Below are positions 46,526 through 57,931 of a stretch of 64,000 nt of DNA, in pieces. Location of the stretch: the NCBI GenBank assembly GCA_032622095.1, contig CP136069.1, positions 14,058,450 to 14,122,449 of the forward strand. Direction: 5' to 3'. Made by a program: the position numbers and the translations under genes. The DNA comes from Siphonodentalium dalli. Its lineage: Eukaryota; Mollusca; Scaphopoda; Gadilida; Siphonodentaliidae. How positions within the stretch are numbered: position 1 is the stretch's first letter; the number at the start of each line of letters is the position of its first letter. A model generated the notes under the pieces. The model was given only the letters and a program-made list of their open reading frames with translations, was not told where the DNA came from and searched no databases.

Positions 46526-47412
46526 ACTCCAGCAGAAACTGATCGAAGAATTACGTTTTCTTCACTTCAACTTCAACACAATCGACTGTTAGTAACGGTA
46601 CTGAGTTAGGAGAGCAGCGTGCTCCGAAGACAACCGCGACGGAGGAATTTACATACAAGTACAACAACAACGATTGCCGATGATCACTTTTTAATTGTCC
46701 TCACTGAGTCATTCAGAGACTCAATCAAATAATAGATTAATCGAGGATTAATCACAGCCTTTCTAGTCTGATAACATGGCATTCGGTAAAATATTACCGT
46801 GGCACAGTTTGTGATTAGCCATCTCGATTGTAAACAAATCTTCTACTCGAAATTTGTAAATTAAAAAAACAAATCAAATTTAAATGTGCATGTGCGATAA
46901 TCAATATCATCCATGACCCAACCCGGACACACATACCAAATCGCATTCACATCCACTGAGAAACAACGAAGAAGCTAGACATTACACTTTTATTTAGAGC
47001 CGGCATCGGCGTCGACAAACACTTTATATACACCGATTTCTCCACTACAAGGTCAAGGCCCCACATGGCACGAAATTGAAAAATCAACGAGTGATTGATC
47101 TGTGTTTCATGTAATTTGCAACAATGAATGTTGTTTTGAGGATTGTATGGATTATTGTGTACCACAGATACACGAAGACTAGGCAATTCAATGTTAGGTG
47201 TATTCAATTTCATGACATCATGTGTAAACTGTGTTTGTGACATGATTATTGCACTTTTACTTTCGACAGGAGCTTGGAGGCATTGTTGAATTTGTTCTCT
47301 AATCATCAAAGGTCTGAAGGTTGCACAGGTATTTGCTTATCATTAATTTAATCATTTGATTTAGGACTGAAAAAGAATTGTTTCTGTTTTCAAATTGAAA
47401 AGATCAATCGTA

Positions 47413-47800
47413 CTGCCCTGCTGGACAAAACAAGTGTCCATTGGCACCGCGGTGTGTTTGGCGTTCGGCGGCGGTGTCAGAGTTTGTATAACTGCAGTTG
47501 AGCATCGCGGCCAAGCGGCAAGTACACCATGGCCGACCGTCAAGTACACATGTACACCATGGCCGAAAAGTAACTACAATGGGGCCGAATGGCATGTACA
47601 CCGTGGTTATATTTCTGGTTTATATTGTCTTTTTTCAGTTTAATGAATGCACACAGCGGCAACTACACCATGGTCGAATGGCAAATACACCGCGGCCCAA
47701 CTGTAGTTAGCTGGTGGAGCCGCTGTGCAGTTGCATTTCAGCCGCAGTGGCAATGCTAAGCGCACCGTGGTTAAGTGGACACTTGTTTTGCCGAGCAGGG
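47413..47800. mobile_element. TA-flanked MITE with CCCTGCT ends, copy in duplication 1
   Basis: Ends 'ccctgctggacaaaacaagt' and the inverse of 'ccctgctcggcaaaacaagt', TA on both outer sides (47411-47412, 47801-47802). The interior is built from short repeats around 'caccatggccgaatggcaa'. The copy at 50045-50440 shows the exact insertion site. An extra 'ctg' precedes the left end here. Confidence 0.7.
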
Positions 47801-48951
47801 TAGTACATGTGTATTCAGTTCAAATTCATACAGATATCTTTCAGACTTTCATGTTTACAAAATGTAGGCGCGCATAGTCCCGCTCGCTGGGTTTTGGCCA
47901 GCCGCGCGGTTTCTATCAAGATAAAATAAACAGCGGAAATACATTCATAAATGTTGCGTAAATTGAATTAGTTTACTCACGATGGATGTCCATTGAAACT
48001 CTTTGATTGTTTAACACTGCTTAATCCACTATCCATTAGCACAAGTGAATGTTACACACTGTGTTTTCATATTGTACATGCTCCTACCCCGGTATATTAA
48101 TTGTAATTCATAATTATTAATAAGGAATTAATTTAATACTCCGATTCAATGCTGACGAAATAAATACGGTAACATCTCCCGACCACGTGGTCTCGCTTTG
48201 ATTTTCCAGGAATTTATGTGACGTTATAAGCCATACATAGAAATCGTTCAAATGTATTTTTAGCTTCGAATCATTCAGTCTCAGACAGATAGTGCATTTG
48301 ACACTTCACATCGTGTGACGTCAAAAAACTTAAACTGCCAATCATCGTGGCACGAGGGATCACCTTTTGATGAATGCCGACAATGAATGTTGGTTTTGGA
48401 GAATTCATTTGATATTTTGCTACAACATTCAAGCTGTTTCTTTATTCTTGTACGCTCTCCGTATTTGGCTAGGCGCGCAATTGATCGCTCACTGGTTTTC
48501 AATTTTAGCCGCGCGATGGTGCGCAAGAGCGATCGCGAGCCTCAAAAATTAAAGTCTGATCTTTCTGTCGATTCCAACGTTAACACTATTACTTAATATT
48601 TTTACCACTTTAGAGGGCGTTCTTTATTAGATGAACATTATTTTACCCACACGTCATGATTCCATGATTTTAAGGTGAAGTTGAACAGAAGCGAGCGCTA
48701 AGCTTTGTTTTCATCAAAGCATGCTCACACCAGGACGGTGTGGTAATAATAGTAATAGCATGATTTTGTCGGGCACCTTGGTTTCTTTACAGCTCTCCAG
48801 GAATGATTAACTCCGTCTCGGGTCTATAAATAGGCCCTCGGGCTGTTAATCATTCCTGTCGGGTCCAGGTGCTACCACGGCCGAGTACTAGTAACTTTAT
48901 AACCCTGTGGCGACTGCAGTAGCGTTCTTTAATGTGCACACACCAAGGCGG

Positions 48952-49640
48952 AATACAGGAGAAGTCGGCCCCGCTACGAAGTCGGCCCCAGAGAAGTCGG
49001 CCCAGAAGTCGGCCCTGTACGAAGTCGGCCCAGCTATTAACATCAGTTAGTGACATGTTTACTCAATTGAGTAACATACATGTATATCAGGTGTCACGGA
49101 AACCTTGTTCAACACTACATTGTATATGACTTAGTGTTGATCTTTATGGGCGTTTCGCTGACTGCTTCCATGTGGAAATCCCTCTGGCGCGACGCCCATT
49201 ATAATTATGACAGGACATTGTTTAGGTCTATAGATTAATTGGCTGACTAAGTTTGAAGGTTCGTATCTGGTCTAATACCATGTCTTGTATATATGGCTAT
49301 TTTTCCGGTACAGATTTAAATTTCCGTTTAACGAACCCTATCAACATATCTGCGTAAAGCCATGACAGTGCGCGATAAGAAAATGGATTGCCAGGAGGTG
49401 ATATAATCCTCCTTGACACCATGTGACCAAAACATGGTCACATAAAATGGAATGCTACGAGGTGATGTAATCCCTTATGACACCGTGTGGCGAAATGTCG
49501 GTCTCATCTTATTGTGCCACAGGCATTAACAAGCAGTAAAATAATAATGGGGCCGACTTTTCTTGACCAATCTTTAATTTACCCGGGCCGACTTCTCTTG
49601 TGGCCGACCTTGTTTTGGGCTGACTTCTCCAGATACCCCG
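48952..49640. mobile_element. TIR element with GGAGAAGTCGGCCC ends
   Basis: Left end 'aataCAGGAGAAGTCGGCCC' followed by several 'gaagtcggccc' repeats; right end 'gggctgacttctccagatac' preceded by inverted 'gggccgacttctct' repeats (49550-49630). No coding. Its first 97 bp are inside the 2.67-kb duplication; in copy 2 the element stops at 60602. Confidence 0.55.
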
Positions 49641-50042
49641 AGGCATGTACACAGGTTAGCCATTAATAGTAGAAGCGTTGCTTGATCAAAAGCGAACATC
49701 ATATGAAGATTAGCTATGTAAGCACCACCATCACACTAAATAGAGGTAATCCCTCCACCCGTCGATACTAATGATATCAGATTAACTGCATCTTAATGGA
49801 GGTTTTAACTTTTGCGAAACCATATAAAACACAACTAATATAATTCCATTGTAATAATTTCCGAAAATGAATGGTATTGATTGACCGATATTTTTTAACT
49901 TCATTAATAAGAAATTAAAAAGTGACTTGCCAAAACTTTTGCCAAATGAAAATATTTTTTGCCAACTGTGAATTATTTTTGCCATTGGCAAATTTGGCAA
50001 GTGGCAGAGCGAACCCTGGTCATGAATGTTGACATTGACATG
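49641..50042. other. AT-rich DNA before the satellite
   Basis: No exon. 'aaaatattttttgccaactg' and 'ttttgccattggcaaatttg' words near 49925-50005 make a small local repeat. The last 30 bases ('catgaatgttgacattgaca') already belong to the satellite family. Confidence 0.5.
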
Positions 50043-50044
50043 TA

Positions 50045-50440
50045 CCCTGCTGGACAAAACAAGTGTCCATTGGCACCACGGTGTATTTGCCATTCGGGTG
50101 CAGTGTCAGAGTTTGTAACTGCAGTTGAGCGCCGCGGCCGAGCGGCAAGTACATGTACACCGCGGCCGAACGACAAGTACACATGTACACCATGGCCAAA
50201 AAGCAACTACAACGGGGCCGAATGGTATGTACACCGTGGTTAGATTTCTGGTTTGTATTGTCTTTTTTCAGTTGATGAATGTACACAGCGGCAACTACAT
50301 TTGTACACCATGGCCGAATGGCAAATAAACCAATGCCCAACTGTAGTTAGCCAGTGGAGCCGCGGTGTAGTTGCATTTCGGCCGCGGTGGCAATGCTAAG
50401 CGCACCGTGGTTAAGTGGACACTTGTTTTTCCCAGCAGGG
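50045..50440. mobile_element. TA-flanked MITE with CCCTGCT ends, inserted in the satellite
   Basis: Terminal repeats 'ccctgctggacaaaacaagt' and inverse 'acacttgtttttcccagcaggg'-like end, with TA at 50043-50044 and 50441-50442. The satellite reads 'gacatgtagatggg' where uninterrupted, so the element inserted exactly at the TA of 'catg-TA-gatggg' and duplicated it, as Tc1/mariner-type elements do. Non-coding, made internally of 'cgcggccgaacgacaagtac'-like repeats. Confidence 0.8.
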
Positions 50441-50694
50441 TAGATGGGAACGAATCATTTTGGGATCTTTCGATCGAAAAACATCTTGGCGGCCATCTTG
50501 GATTTCAAGGTTGTGCCTTTAGTCTGATCTTCATGAAATTTGTCATGGATGTTAATATTGACATGTAGATGGGAACGAGTCATTTTTGGGTTGTTCGGCC
50601 AAAAAAAATGGCGGCCAGCAGCCATCTTGGATTTTACTCTTTGCATGACTAAATCCTTTGGCGCGGTCTTCATGTCGTACTGTTCGTCTGATTA

Positions 50695-51898
50695 TCATGA
50701 AATTTGTCATGGATGTTAATAATGACAGGCTGATGGGAATGAGTCATTTTGGGGTAGTTCGACCAAAAAACATGGCCGTCATGAGCATCTTGGATTTTAC
50801 TCTTTTCATGACTAAATCCTTCGGCACAGGCCCTAGGTCGTACCTTTGGTCAGATCATTATGATATTTGTCATGGCTATTGACATGTACAATGTAGATGG
50901 GAACGAGTCATTTTGGGGTGTTTGACCAAAAAACATGGCCGTCAGTGGTCATCTTGGATTTCAAAATTCAATCCATTAGCACGGGCCACAGGTCATATCT
51001 TTTGTCGGATCATTATTAGCTCAACTTACTTTGTAAGTTTGAGCTATTGCCATGGTTTGGCGTCCGTCGTCCGTATGTGCGTGTGTCCCTCAACAATTTC
51101 CTTTGGCGCGGGCTACAGGTTGTACCTTTGGTCTGATCTTTATGAAATTTGTCACGAATGTTGACCTTGACATGTAGATGGGAACGAATGGCCGCTGGTG
51201 GCCATCTTGGATTTCAAAATTCAATCCATTGGCGCGGGCTACAGGTCGTGCTGTTCGTCTTATCATGAAATTTGTCATGGATGTTAATATTGACATGTAG
51301 ATGGGAACGAGTGATTTTGGGGTCGTTCAGCCAAAAATCATGGCCGCCAGCAGCCATCTTGGATTTTACTCTTTGCATGACTAAATTCTTTGTCGCGGGC
51401 TACAGGTTGTAGCTTTGGTCAGAACTTCATGAAATTTGTCATGGATGTTAACAATGACATGTAGATGGGAACGAGTGATTTTGGGGTCGTTCGGCCAAAA
51501 AACGTGGATTTTACTCTTTGCATGACTAAATCCTTTGGCGCGGGCTACAGGTCGTACCTTTGGTCTGATCTTTATTAAATTTGTCATGAATGTTGATATT
51601 GACATGTAGATGGGAACGAGTCATTTTGGGGTCATCTGGCCAAAAAACATGGCTGCTGGCGGCTATCTTGGATTTCAAAATTCAATCCAATGGCGCGGGC
51701 TACAGGTCGTACTGTTCGTCTGATAATCATGAAATTTGTCATGGATGTTAATATTGACATGTACAAATGTAGATGGCAACGAGTGATTTTGGGGTTGTTC
51801 AGCCAAAACACATGGCCGCCAGCAGCCATCTTGGATTTTACTCTTTGCATGACTAAATTCTTTGGCGCGGGCTACAGGTTGTAGCTTTGGTCAGAACT
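50695..51898 (+). repeat. 1,204-bp higher-order repeat, copy 1
   Basis: A block of several satellite units plus a hairpin module (agctcaacttac/gtaagtttgagct, about 51018-51050) repeated directly at 51899-53102 with no length change. Confidence 0.85.
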
Positions 51899-53102
51899 TC
51901 ATGAAATTTGTCATGGATGTTAATAATGACAGGCTGATGGGAATGAGTCATTTTGGGGTAGTTCGACCAAAAAACATGGCCGTCATGAGCATCTTGGATT
52001 TTACTCTTTTCATGACTAAATCCTTCGGCACAGGCCCTAGGTCGTACCTTTGGTCAGATCATTATGATATTTGTCATGGCTATTGACATGTACAATGTAG
52101 ATGGGAACGAGTCATTTTGGGGTGTTTGACCAAAAAACATGGCCGTCAGTGGTCATCTTGGATTTCAAAATTCAATCCATTAGCACGGGCCACAGGTCAT
52201 ATCTTTTGTCGGATCATTATTAGCTCAACTTACTTTGTAAGTTTGAGCTATTGCCATGGTTTGGCGTCCGTCGTCCGTATGTGCGTGTGTCCCTCAACAA
52301 TTTCCTTTGGCGCGGGCTACAGGTTGTACCTTTGGTCTGATCTTTATGAAATTTGTCACGAATGTTGACCTTGACATGTAGATGGGAACGAATGGCCGCT
52401 GGTGGCCATCTTGGATTTCAAAATTCAATCCATTGGCGCGGGCTACAGGTCGTGCTGTTCGTCTTATCATGAAATTTGTCATGGATGTTAATATTGACAT
52501 GTAGATGGGAACGAGTGATTTTGGGGTCGTTCAGCCAAAAATCATGGCCGCCAGCAGCCATCTTGGATTTTACTCTTTGCATGACTAAATTCTTTGTCGC
52601 GGGCTACAGGTTGTAGCTTTGGTCAGAACTTCATGAAATTTGTCATGGATGTTAACAATGACATGTAGATGGGAACGAGTGATTTTGGGGTCGTTCGGCC
52701 AAAAAACGTGGATTTTACTCTTTGCATGACTAAATCCTTTGGCGCGGGCTACAGGTCGTACCTTTGGTCTGATCTTTATTAAATTTGTCATGAATGTTGA
52801 TATTGACATGTAGATGGGAACGAGTCATTTTGGGGTCATCTGGCCAAAAAACATGGCTGCTGGCGGCTATCTTGGATTTCAAAATTCAATCCAATGGCGC
52901 GGGCTACAGGTCGTACTGTTCGTCTGATAATCATGAAATTTGTCATGGATGTTAATATTGACATGTACAAATGTAGATGGCAACGAGTGATTTTGGGGTT
53001 GTTCAGCCAAAACACATGGCCGCCAGCAGCCATCTTGGATTTTACTCTTTGCATGACTAAATTCTTTGGCGCGGGCTACAGGTTGTAGCTTTGGTCAGAA
53101 CT
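51899..53102 (+). repeat. 1,204-bp higher-order repeat, copy 2
   Basis: Adjacent tandem copy of 50695-51898, including the hairpin module near 52222. It diverges from copy 1 at its far end, where the following unit reads 'ttaacaatgacatgtag' instead of 'ttaataatgacaggctg'. Confidence 0.85.
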
Positions 53103-55179
53103 TCATGAAATTTGTCATGGATGTTAACAATGACATGTAGATGGGAACGAGTGATTTTGGGGTCGTTCGGTCAAAAAACATGGCCGCCAGCAGCCATCTT
53201 GGATTTTACTCTTTGCATGACTAAATCCTTTGGCGCGGGCTACAGGTCTTACCTTTGGTCTGATCTTTATGAAATTTGTTATGAATGTTGATATTGACAT
53301 GTAGATGGGAATGAGTCATTTTGGGGTCATACGACCAAAAAACACGGCCACTGGCGGCCATCTTGGATTTCAAAATTAAATCCATTGGCGCGTTCTACAG
53401 GTCGTACTGTTTGTCTGATCATCATGAAATTTGTCATGGATGTTAATATTGACATGTAGATGGGAACGAGTCATTTTGGGGTTGTTCGACCCAAAAAAAT
53501 GGCCGCCAGCAGCCATCTTGGATTTTACTCTTTGCATGACTAAATTCTTTGGTGCAGGCTACAGGTCGTACCTTTGGTCTGATCTTTATGAAATTTGTCA
53601 TAAATGTTGACATTGACATGTAGATGGGAACGAGTCATTTTGGGGTCATTCGCCAAAAAACATCGCCGCTGGTGGCCATCTTGGATTTCAAAATTAAATC
53701 CATTGGCGCGTTCTACAGGTCGTACTGTTTGTCTGATCATCATGAAATTTGTCATGGATGTTAATATTGACATGTAGATGGGAACGAGTCATTTTGGGGT
53801 TGTTCGACCAAAAAACATGGCCACCAGCAGCCATCTTGGATTTTACTCTTTGCATGACTAAATTCTTTGGTGCAGGCTACAGGTTGTAGCTTTAGTTGGA
53901 TCTTCATGAAATTTGTCATGGGTGTTAACAATGACATGCAGATGGGAACGAGTCATTTTGGGGTCATTCGGCCAAAAAACATGGCCGCCAGCAGCCATCT
54001 TGGGTTTTACTCTTTGCATGACTAAATCCTTTGGCACGGGCTACATGTCGTACCTTTTGTCTGATCTTCATGAAATTTGTCATGAAAGTTGACATTGACA
54101 TGTAGATGGGGAATGAGTCATTTTGGGGTCATTTGGCTAAAAAACATGGCCGCTGGCAGCCATCTTTGATTTCAAAATTAAATAGATTGGCGCGGTCTAC
54201 AGGTCGTACTGTTCGTCTGATTATCATGAAATTTGTCATGGATGTTAATAATGACAGGCAGATGGGAACGAGTCATTTTGGGGTAGTTTGGCCAAAAAAC
54301 ATGGCGTCATGAGCATCTTGGATTTTAATCTTTGCATGACTAAATCCTTGGCGCGGGCTACAGGTCGTAGCTTTGGTCGGATCTTCATGAAATTTGTCAT
54401 GGCTGTTGATCTTGACATGTAAATGGGAACGAGTCCTTTTGGGGTCATTCGGTCAAAAGACATGGCCGCCAGCAGCCATCTTGGATTTTACTCTTTGCAT
54501 GACTAAATCCTTTGGCACAGGCTACAGGTACTAACTTTGGTCAGATTATTATGAAATTTGTCATGAATGTTGACATTGACATGTAGATGGGAATGAGTCA
54601 TTTTGGGGTAATTTGGCCAAAAAACATGGCGGCTGGCAGCCATCTTTGATTTCAAAATTAAATAGATTGGCGCGGTCTACAGGTCGTACTGTTCGTCTGA
54701 TTATCATGAAATTTGTCATAGATGTTAATATTGACATGTAGATGGCAACGAGTTATTTTGGGGTCGTTAGGCCAAAAAATATGGCCACCAGTACTAGTAG
54801 CCATCTTGGATTTTACTCTTTGCATGACTAAATCCTTCGGCGCGGGCTACAGGTCGTAGCTTTGGTCGGATCTTCATGAAATTTGTCATGGCTGTTGACC
54901 TTGACATGTAAATGGGAACGAGTCCTTTTGGGGTCATTCGGTCAAAAGACATGGCCGCCAGCAGCCATCTTGGATTTTACTCTTTGCATGACTAAATCCT
55001 TTGGCACAGGCTACAGGTCCAAACTTTGGTCAGATTATTATGAAATTTGTTATGAATGTTGACATTGACATGTAGATGGGAATGAGTCATTTTGGGGTAA
55101 TTTGGCCAAAAAACATGGCCGCTGGCAGCCATCTTTGATTTCAAAATTAAATCGATTGGCGCGGTCTTCATGTCGTACT

Positions 55180-56640
55180 GTTAATAATGACAGGCTGATG
55201 GGAATGAGTCATTTTGGGGTAGTTCGACCAAAAAACATGGCCGTCATGAGCATCTTGGATTTTACTCTTTTCATGACTAAATCCTTCGGCACAGGCCCTA
55301 GGTCGTACCTTTGGTCAGATCATTATGATATTTGTCATGGCTATTGACATGTACAATGTAGATGGGAACGAGTCATTTTGGGGTCGTTTGACCAAAAAAC
55401 ATGGCCGTCAGTGGTCATCTTGGATTTCAAAATTCAATCCATTAGCACGGGCCACAGGTCATATCTTTTGAAGGATCATTATTAGCTCAACTTACTTTGT
55501 AAGTTTGAGCTATTGCCATGGTTTGGCGTCTGTCGTCCGTGTGTGCGTGTGTCCCTCAACAATTTCCTTTGGCGCGGGCTACAGGTTGTACCTTTGGTCT
55601 GATCTTTATGAAATTTGTCACGAATGTTGACCTTGACATGTAGATGGGAACGAATGGCCGCTGGTGGCCATCTTGGATTTCAAAATTCAATCCATTGGCG
55701 CGGGCTACAGGTCGTGCTGTTCGTCTTATCATGAAATTTGTCATGGATGTTAATATTGACATGTAGATGGGAACGAGTGATTTTGGGGTCGTTCAGCCAA
55801 AAATCATGGCCGCCAGCAGCCATCTTGGATTTTACTCTTTGCATGACTAAATTCTTTGTCGCGGGCTACAGGTTGTAGCTTTGGTCAGAACTTCATGAAA
55901 TTTGTCATGGATGTTAACAATGACATGTAGATGGGAACGAGTGATTTTGGGGTCGTTCGTCCAAAAAACGTGGATTTTACTCTTTGCATGACTAAATCCT
56001 TTGGCGCGGGCTACAGGTCGTACCTTTGGTCTGATCTTTATTAAATTTGTCATGAATGTTGATATTGACATGTAGATGGGAACGAGTCATTTTGGGGTCA
56101 TCTGGCCAAAAAACATGGCTGCTGGCGGCTATCTTGGATTTCAAAATTCAATCCAATGGCGCGGGCTACAGGTCGTACTGTTCGTCTGATAATCATGAAA
56201 TTTGTCATGGATGTTAATATTGACATGTACAAATGTAGATGGCAACGAGTGATTTTGGGGTCGTTCAGCCAAAACACATGGCCGCCAGCAGCCATCTTGG
56301 ATTTTACTCTTTGCATGACTAAATTCTTTGGCGCGGGCTACAGGTTGTAGCTTTGGTCAGAACTTCATGAAATTTGTCATGGATGTTAACAATGACATGT
56401 AGATGGGAACGAGTGATTTTGGGGTCGTTCGGTCAAAAAACATGGCCGCCAGCAGCCATCTTGGATTTTACTCTTTGCATGACTAAATCCTTTGGCGCGG
56501 GCTACAGGTCTTACCTTTGGTCTGATCTTTATGAAATTTGTTATGAATGTTGATATTGACATGTAGATGGGAATGAGTCATTTTGGGGTCATACAACCAA
56601 AAAACACGGCCACTGGCGGCCATCTTGGATTTCAAAATTC
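55180..56640 (+). repeat. Higher-order repeat, copy 3 (extended)
   Basis: Matches 51919-53380 at an offset of 3,261-3,262 with few differences, including the hairpin module near 55483. It starts abruptly in the middle of a unit ('gtcgtactg|ttaataatgac'), as unequal exchange or conversion would produce. Confidence 0.8.
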
Positions 56641-56931
56641 AATCCATTGGCACGGGCTACAGGTCGTACTGTTCGTCTGATCATCATGATATTTATCATG
56701 GATGTTAATATTAACATGTAGATGGGAACGAGTGTTTTTGGGGTCATTTGTCTAAAAAACATGTCCTCCAGCAGCCATCTTGGATTTTACTCTTTGCATG
56801 ACTAAATCCATTGGCACAGGCTACAGGTCGTACCTTTGATCAGATCATTATGAGATTTGTAAAGGCTGTAGATGGGAACAGTTCATTTTGGGGTAGTTCG
56901 GAAAAAAACATGGCTGCCATTGGCCATTTTA

Positions 56932-57382
56932 GGTTACACTGGTGTAAATGTTTTCCATAGGCCTCAGTGCTAACGTTTTAGCGTATGCTGTTGGCTATAT
57001 GAACCATGGGTCCAATTTTTTTTTTTAATCTGAAAAATTGACATTTCGGGAAACTTTTTACACAAAAAAATCATATCTGTCTAGCAGGGAATTCGCCTTT
57101 AAATCTTGTGTTTTCGTAACTAGTGTCAGATCCGCATAAAAAAATACTGTCATATTTTAGACCACACCAACAAATTCAAACTTCACTACAAAGGGTTAAT
57201 TCCTGTGCCAATGGCTATCTTACCTATGGGAAATCATAGGGAAGAGGTGTGATGATTTTTTTATGCAAAAAGCACACAAGGCTATTGACCAATCAGGGCC
57301 CAGTGTCTATTTTATTCTCTCCTATATATTCCTCCCGCATCCGCTAGAGGTCTCTCCGAACCTTAATTACACCAGTGTAACC
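56932..57382. mobile_element. TA-flanked MITE with GGTTACACTGGTGTAA ends
   Basis: Terminal inverted repeats GGTTACACTGGTGTAA / TTACACCAGTGTAACC, TA on both outer sides (56930-56931, 57383-57384), 451 bp, non-coding. It sits at the end of the satellite and interrupts a decayed unit ('ggccattt'). Confidence 0.75.
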
Positions 57383-57384
57383 TA

Positions 57385-57931
57385 AAGCGATAGCCCGCTT
57401 TTTCGCGGAATAATTGTAACACCCTACATTTTTTCAGAATTGCCCATGAATGAAAAAAATGTGTTCAAAAATAATATCACTTCTGTGGTTCTTTATTTAT
57501 CACACACAATTTAACCCCACTCTCTGTAACACATTATTCATCAAAAAAGCACATTTTTCCACCACAAGTCATATTCAGGCCCCATTTTCACACAGTTTTT
57601 GGGGTCTGGTGTTGCAAACTTGGATCGGCTATGGAAGACTGTACAAGATCCTTTCCATGAGAGAACTTCTGGTGATGTGAGGTCATTGAGTCCAGATCTG
57701 ATCAGCTGAGCATCAAGCACATGACTTTATCAGCACATGGAAGACTAAAATATGACATTTTCAGGTCTGCAAGGGTGATCCAAGATAACTGGATGTGGGT
57801 GTATATTGAATTAGTTGAACAAAGATATGCTCTCTTTGAAATGCTGAAGCATTTTCTTAAATGTGTCCAAGTTTTAGTGCTATTAACCTTCAAATGGCCA
57901 TACCCACCAGTGAAAATGAGACACTTTTATT
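57385..57931. other. Unassigned DNA between MITE and duplication copy 2
   Basis: Plus-strand frames at 57450-57680 and 57721-57981 have no recognised domain. The stretch could be host sequence or the body of an old transposon. Confidence 0.35.

Larger units (their letters stand above)
46378..49048 (+). repeat. 2,671-bp segmental duplication, copy 1
   Basis: Matches 57932-60602 base for base in every stretch compared, with a constant offset of 11,554 from the left edge (atagcaaccacccc) to the right edge (attaacatcagtt). No insertion or deletion separates the copies. It contains a candidate promoter near 46497, a 120-codon minus frame (46947-47309) with no recognised domain, a TA-flanked MITE (47411-47802) and the left end of a gaagtcggcc element. 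Continuation past 49048 differs from copy 2, where a Penelope-like element takes over. Confidence 0.9.
50443..56930 (+). repeat. 6.5-kb satellite, 155-165 bp basic unit
   Basis: About 39 head-to-tail units. Each reads 'atgggaacgagtcattttgg', 'ggtcattcggccaaaaaaca', 'tggccgccagcagccatctt', then one of two middles ('ggattttactctttgcatga' or 'ggatttcaaaattcaatcc'), then 'ggcgcgggctacaggtcgta', 'catgaaatttgtcatggatg' and 'ttaatattgacatgtag'. Two middle types tend to alternate. The many 60-80 codon frames are satellite translations. Single diverged units occur at 1.8, 9.2 and 37.5 kb. Confidence 0.9.

Noticed and set aside
46947-47309. 120-codon minus-strand frame, also at 58501-58863
   Set aside because: Identity between the copies only reflects the recent duplication; no domain, signal or splice evidence supports a protein.
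50455-56350. Many 60-85 codon frames on both strands
   Set aside because: They are translated satellite units that recur identically in each higher-order repeat.
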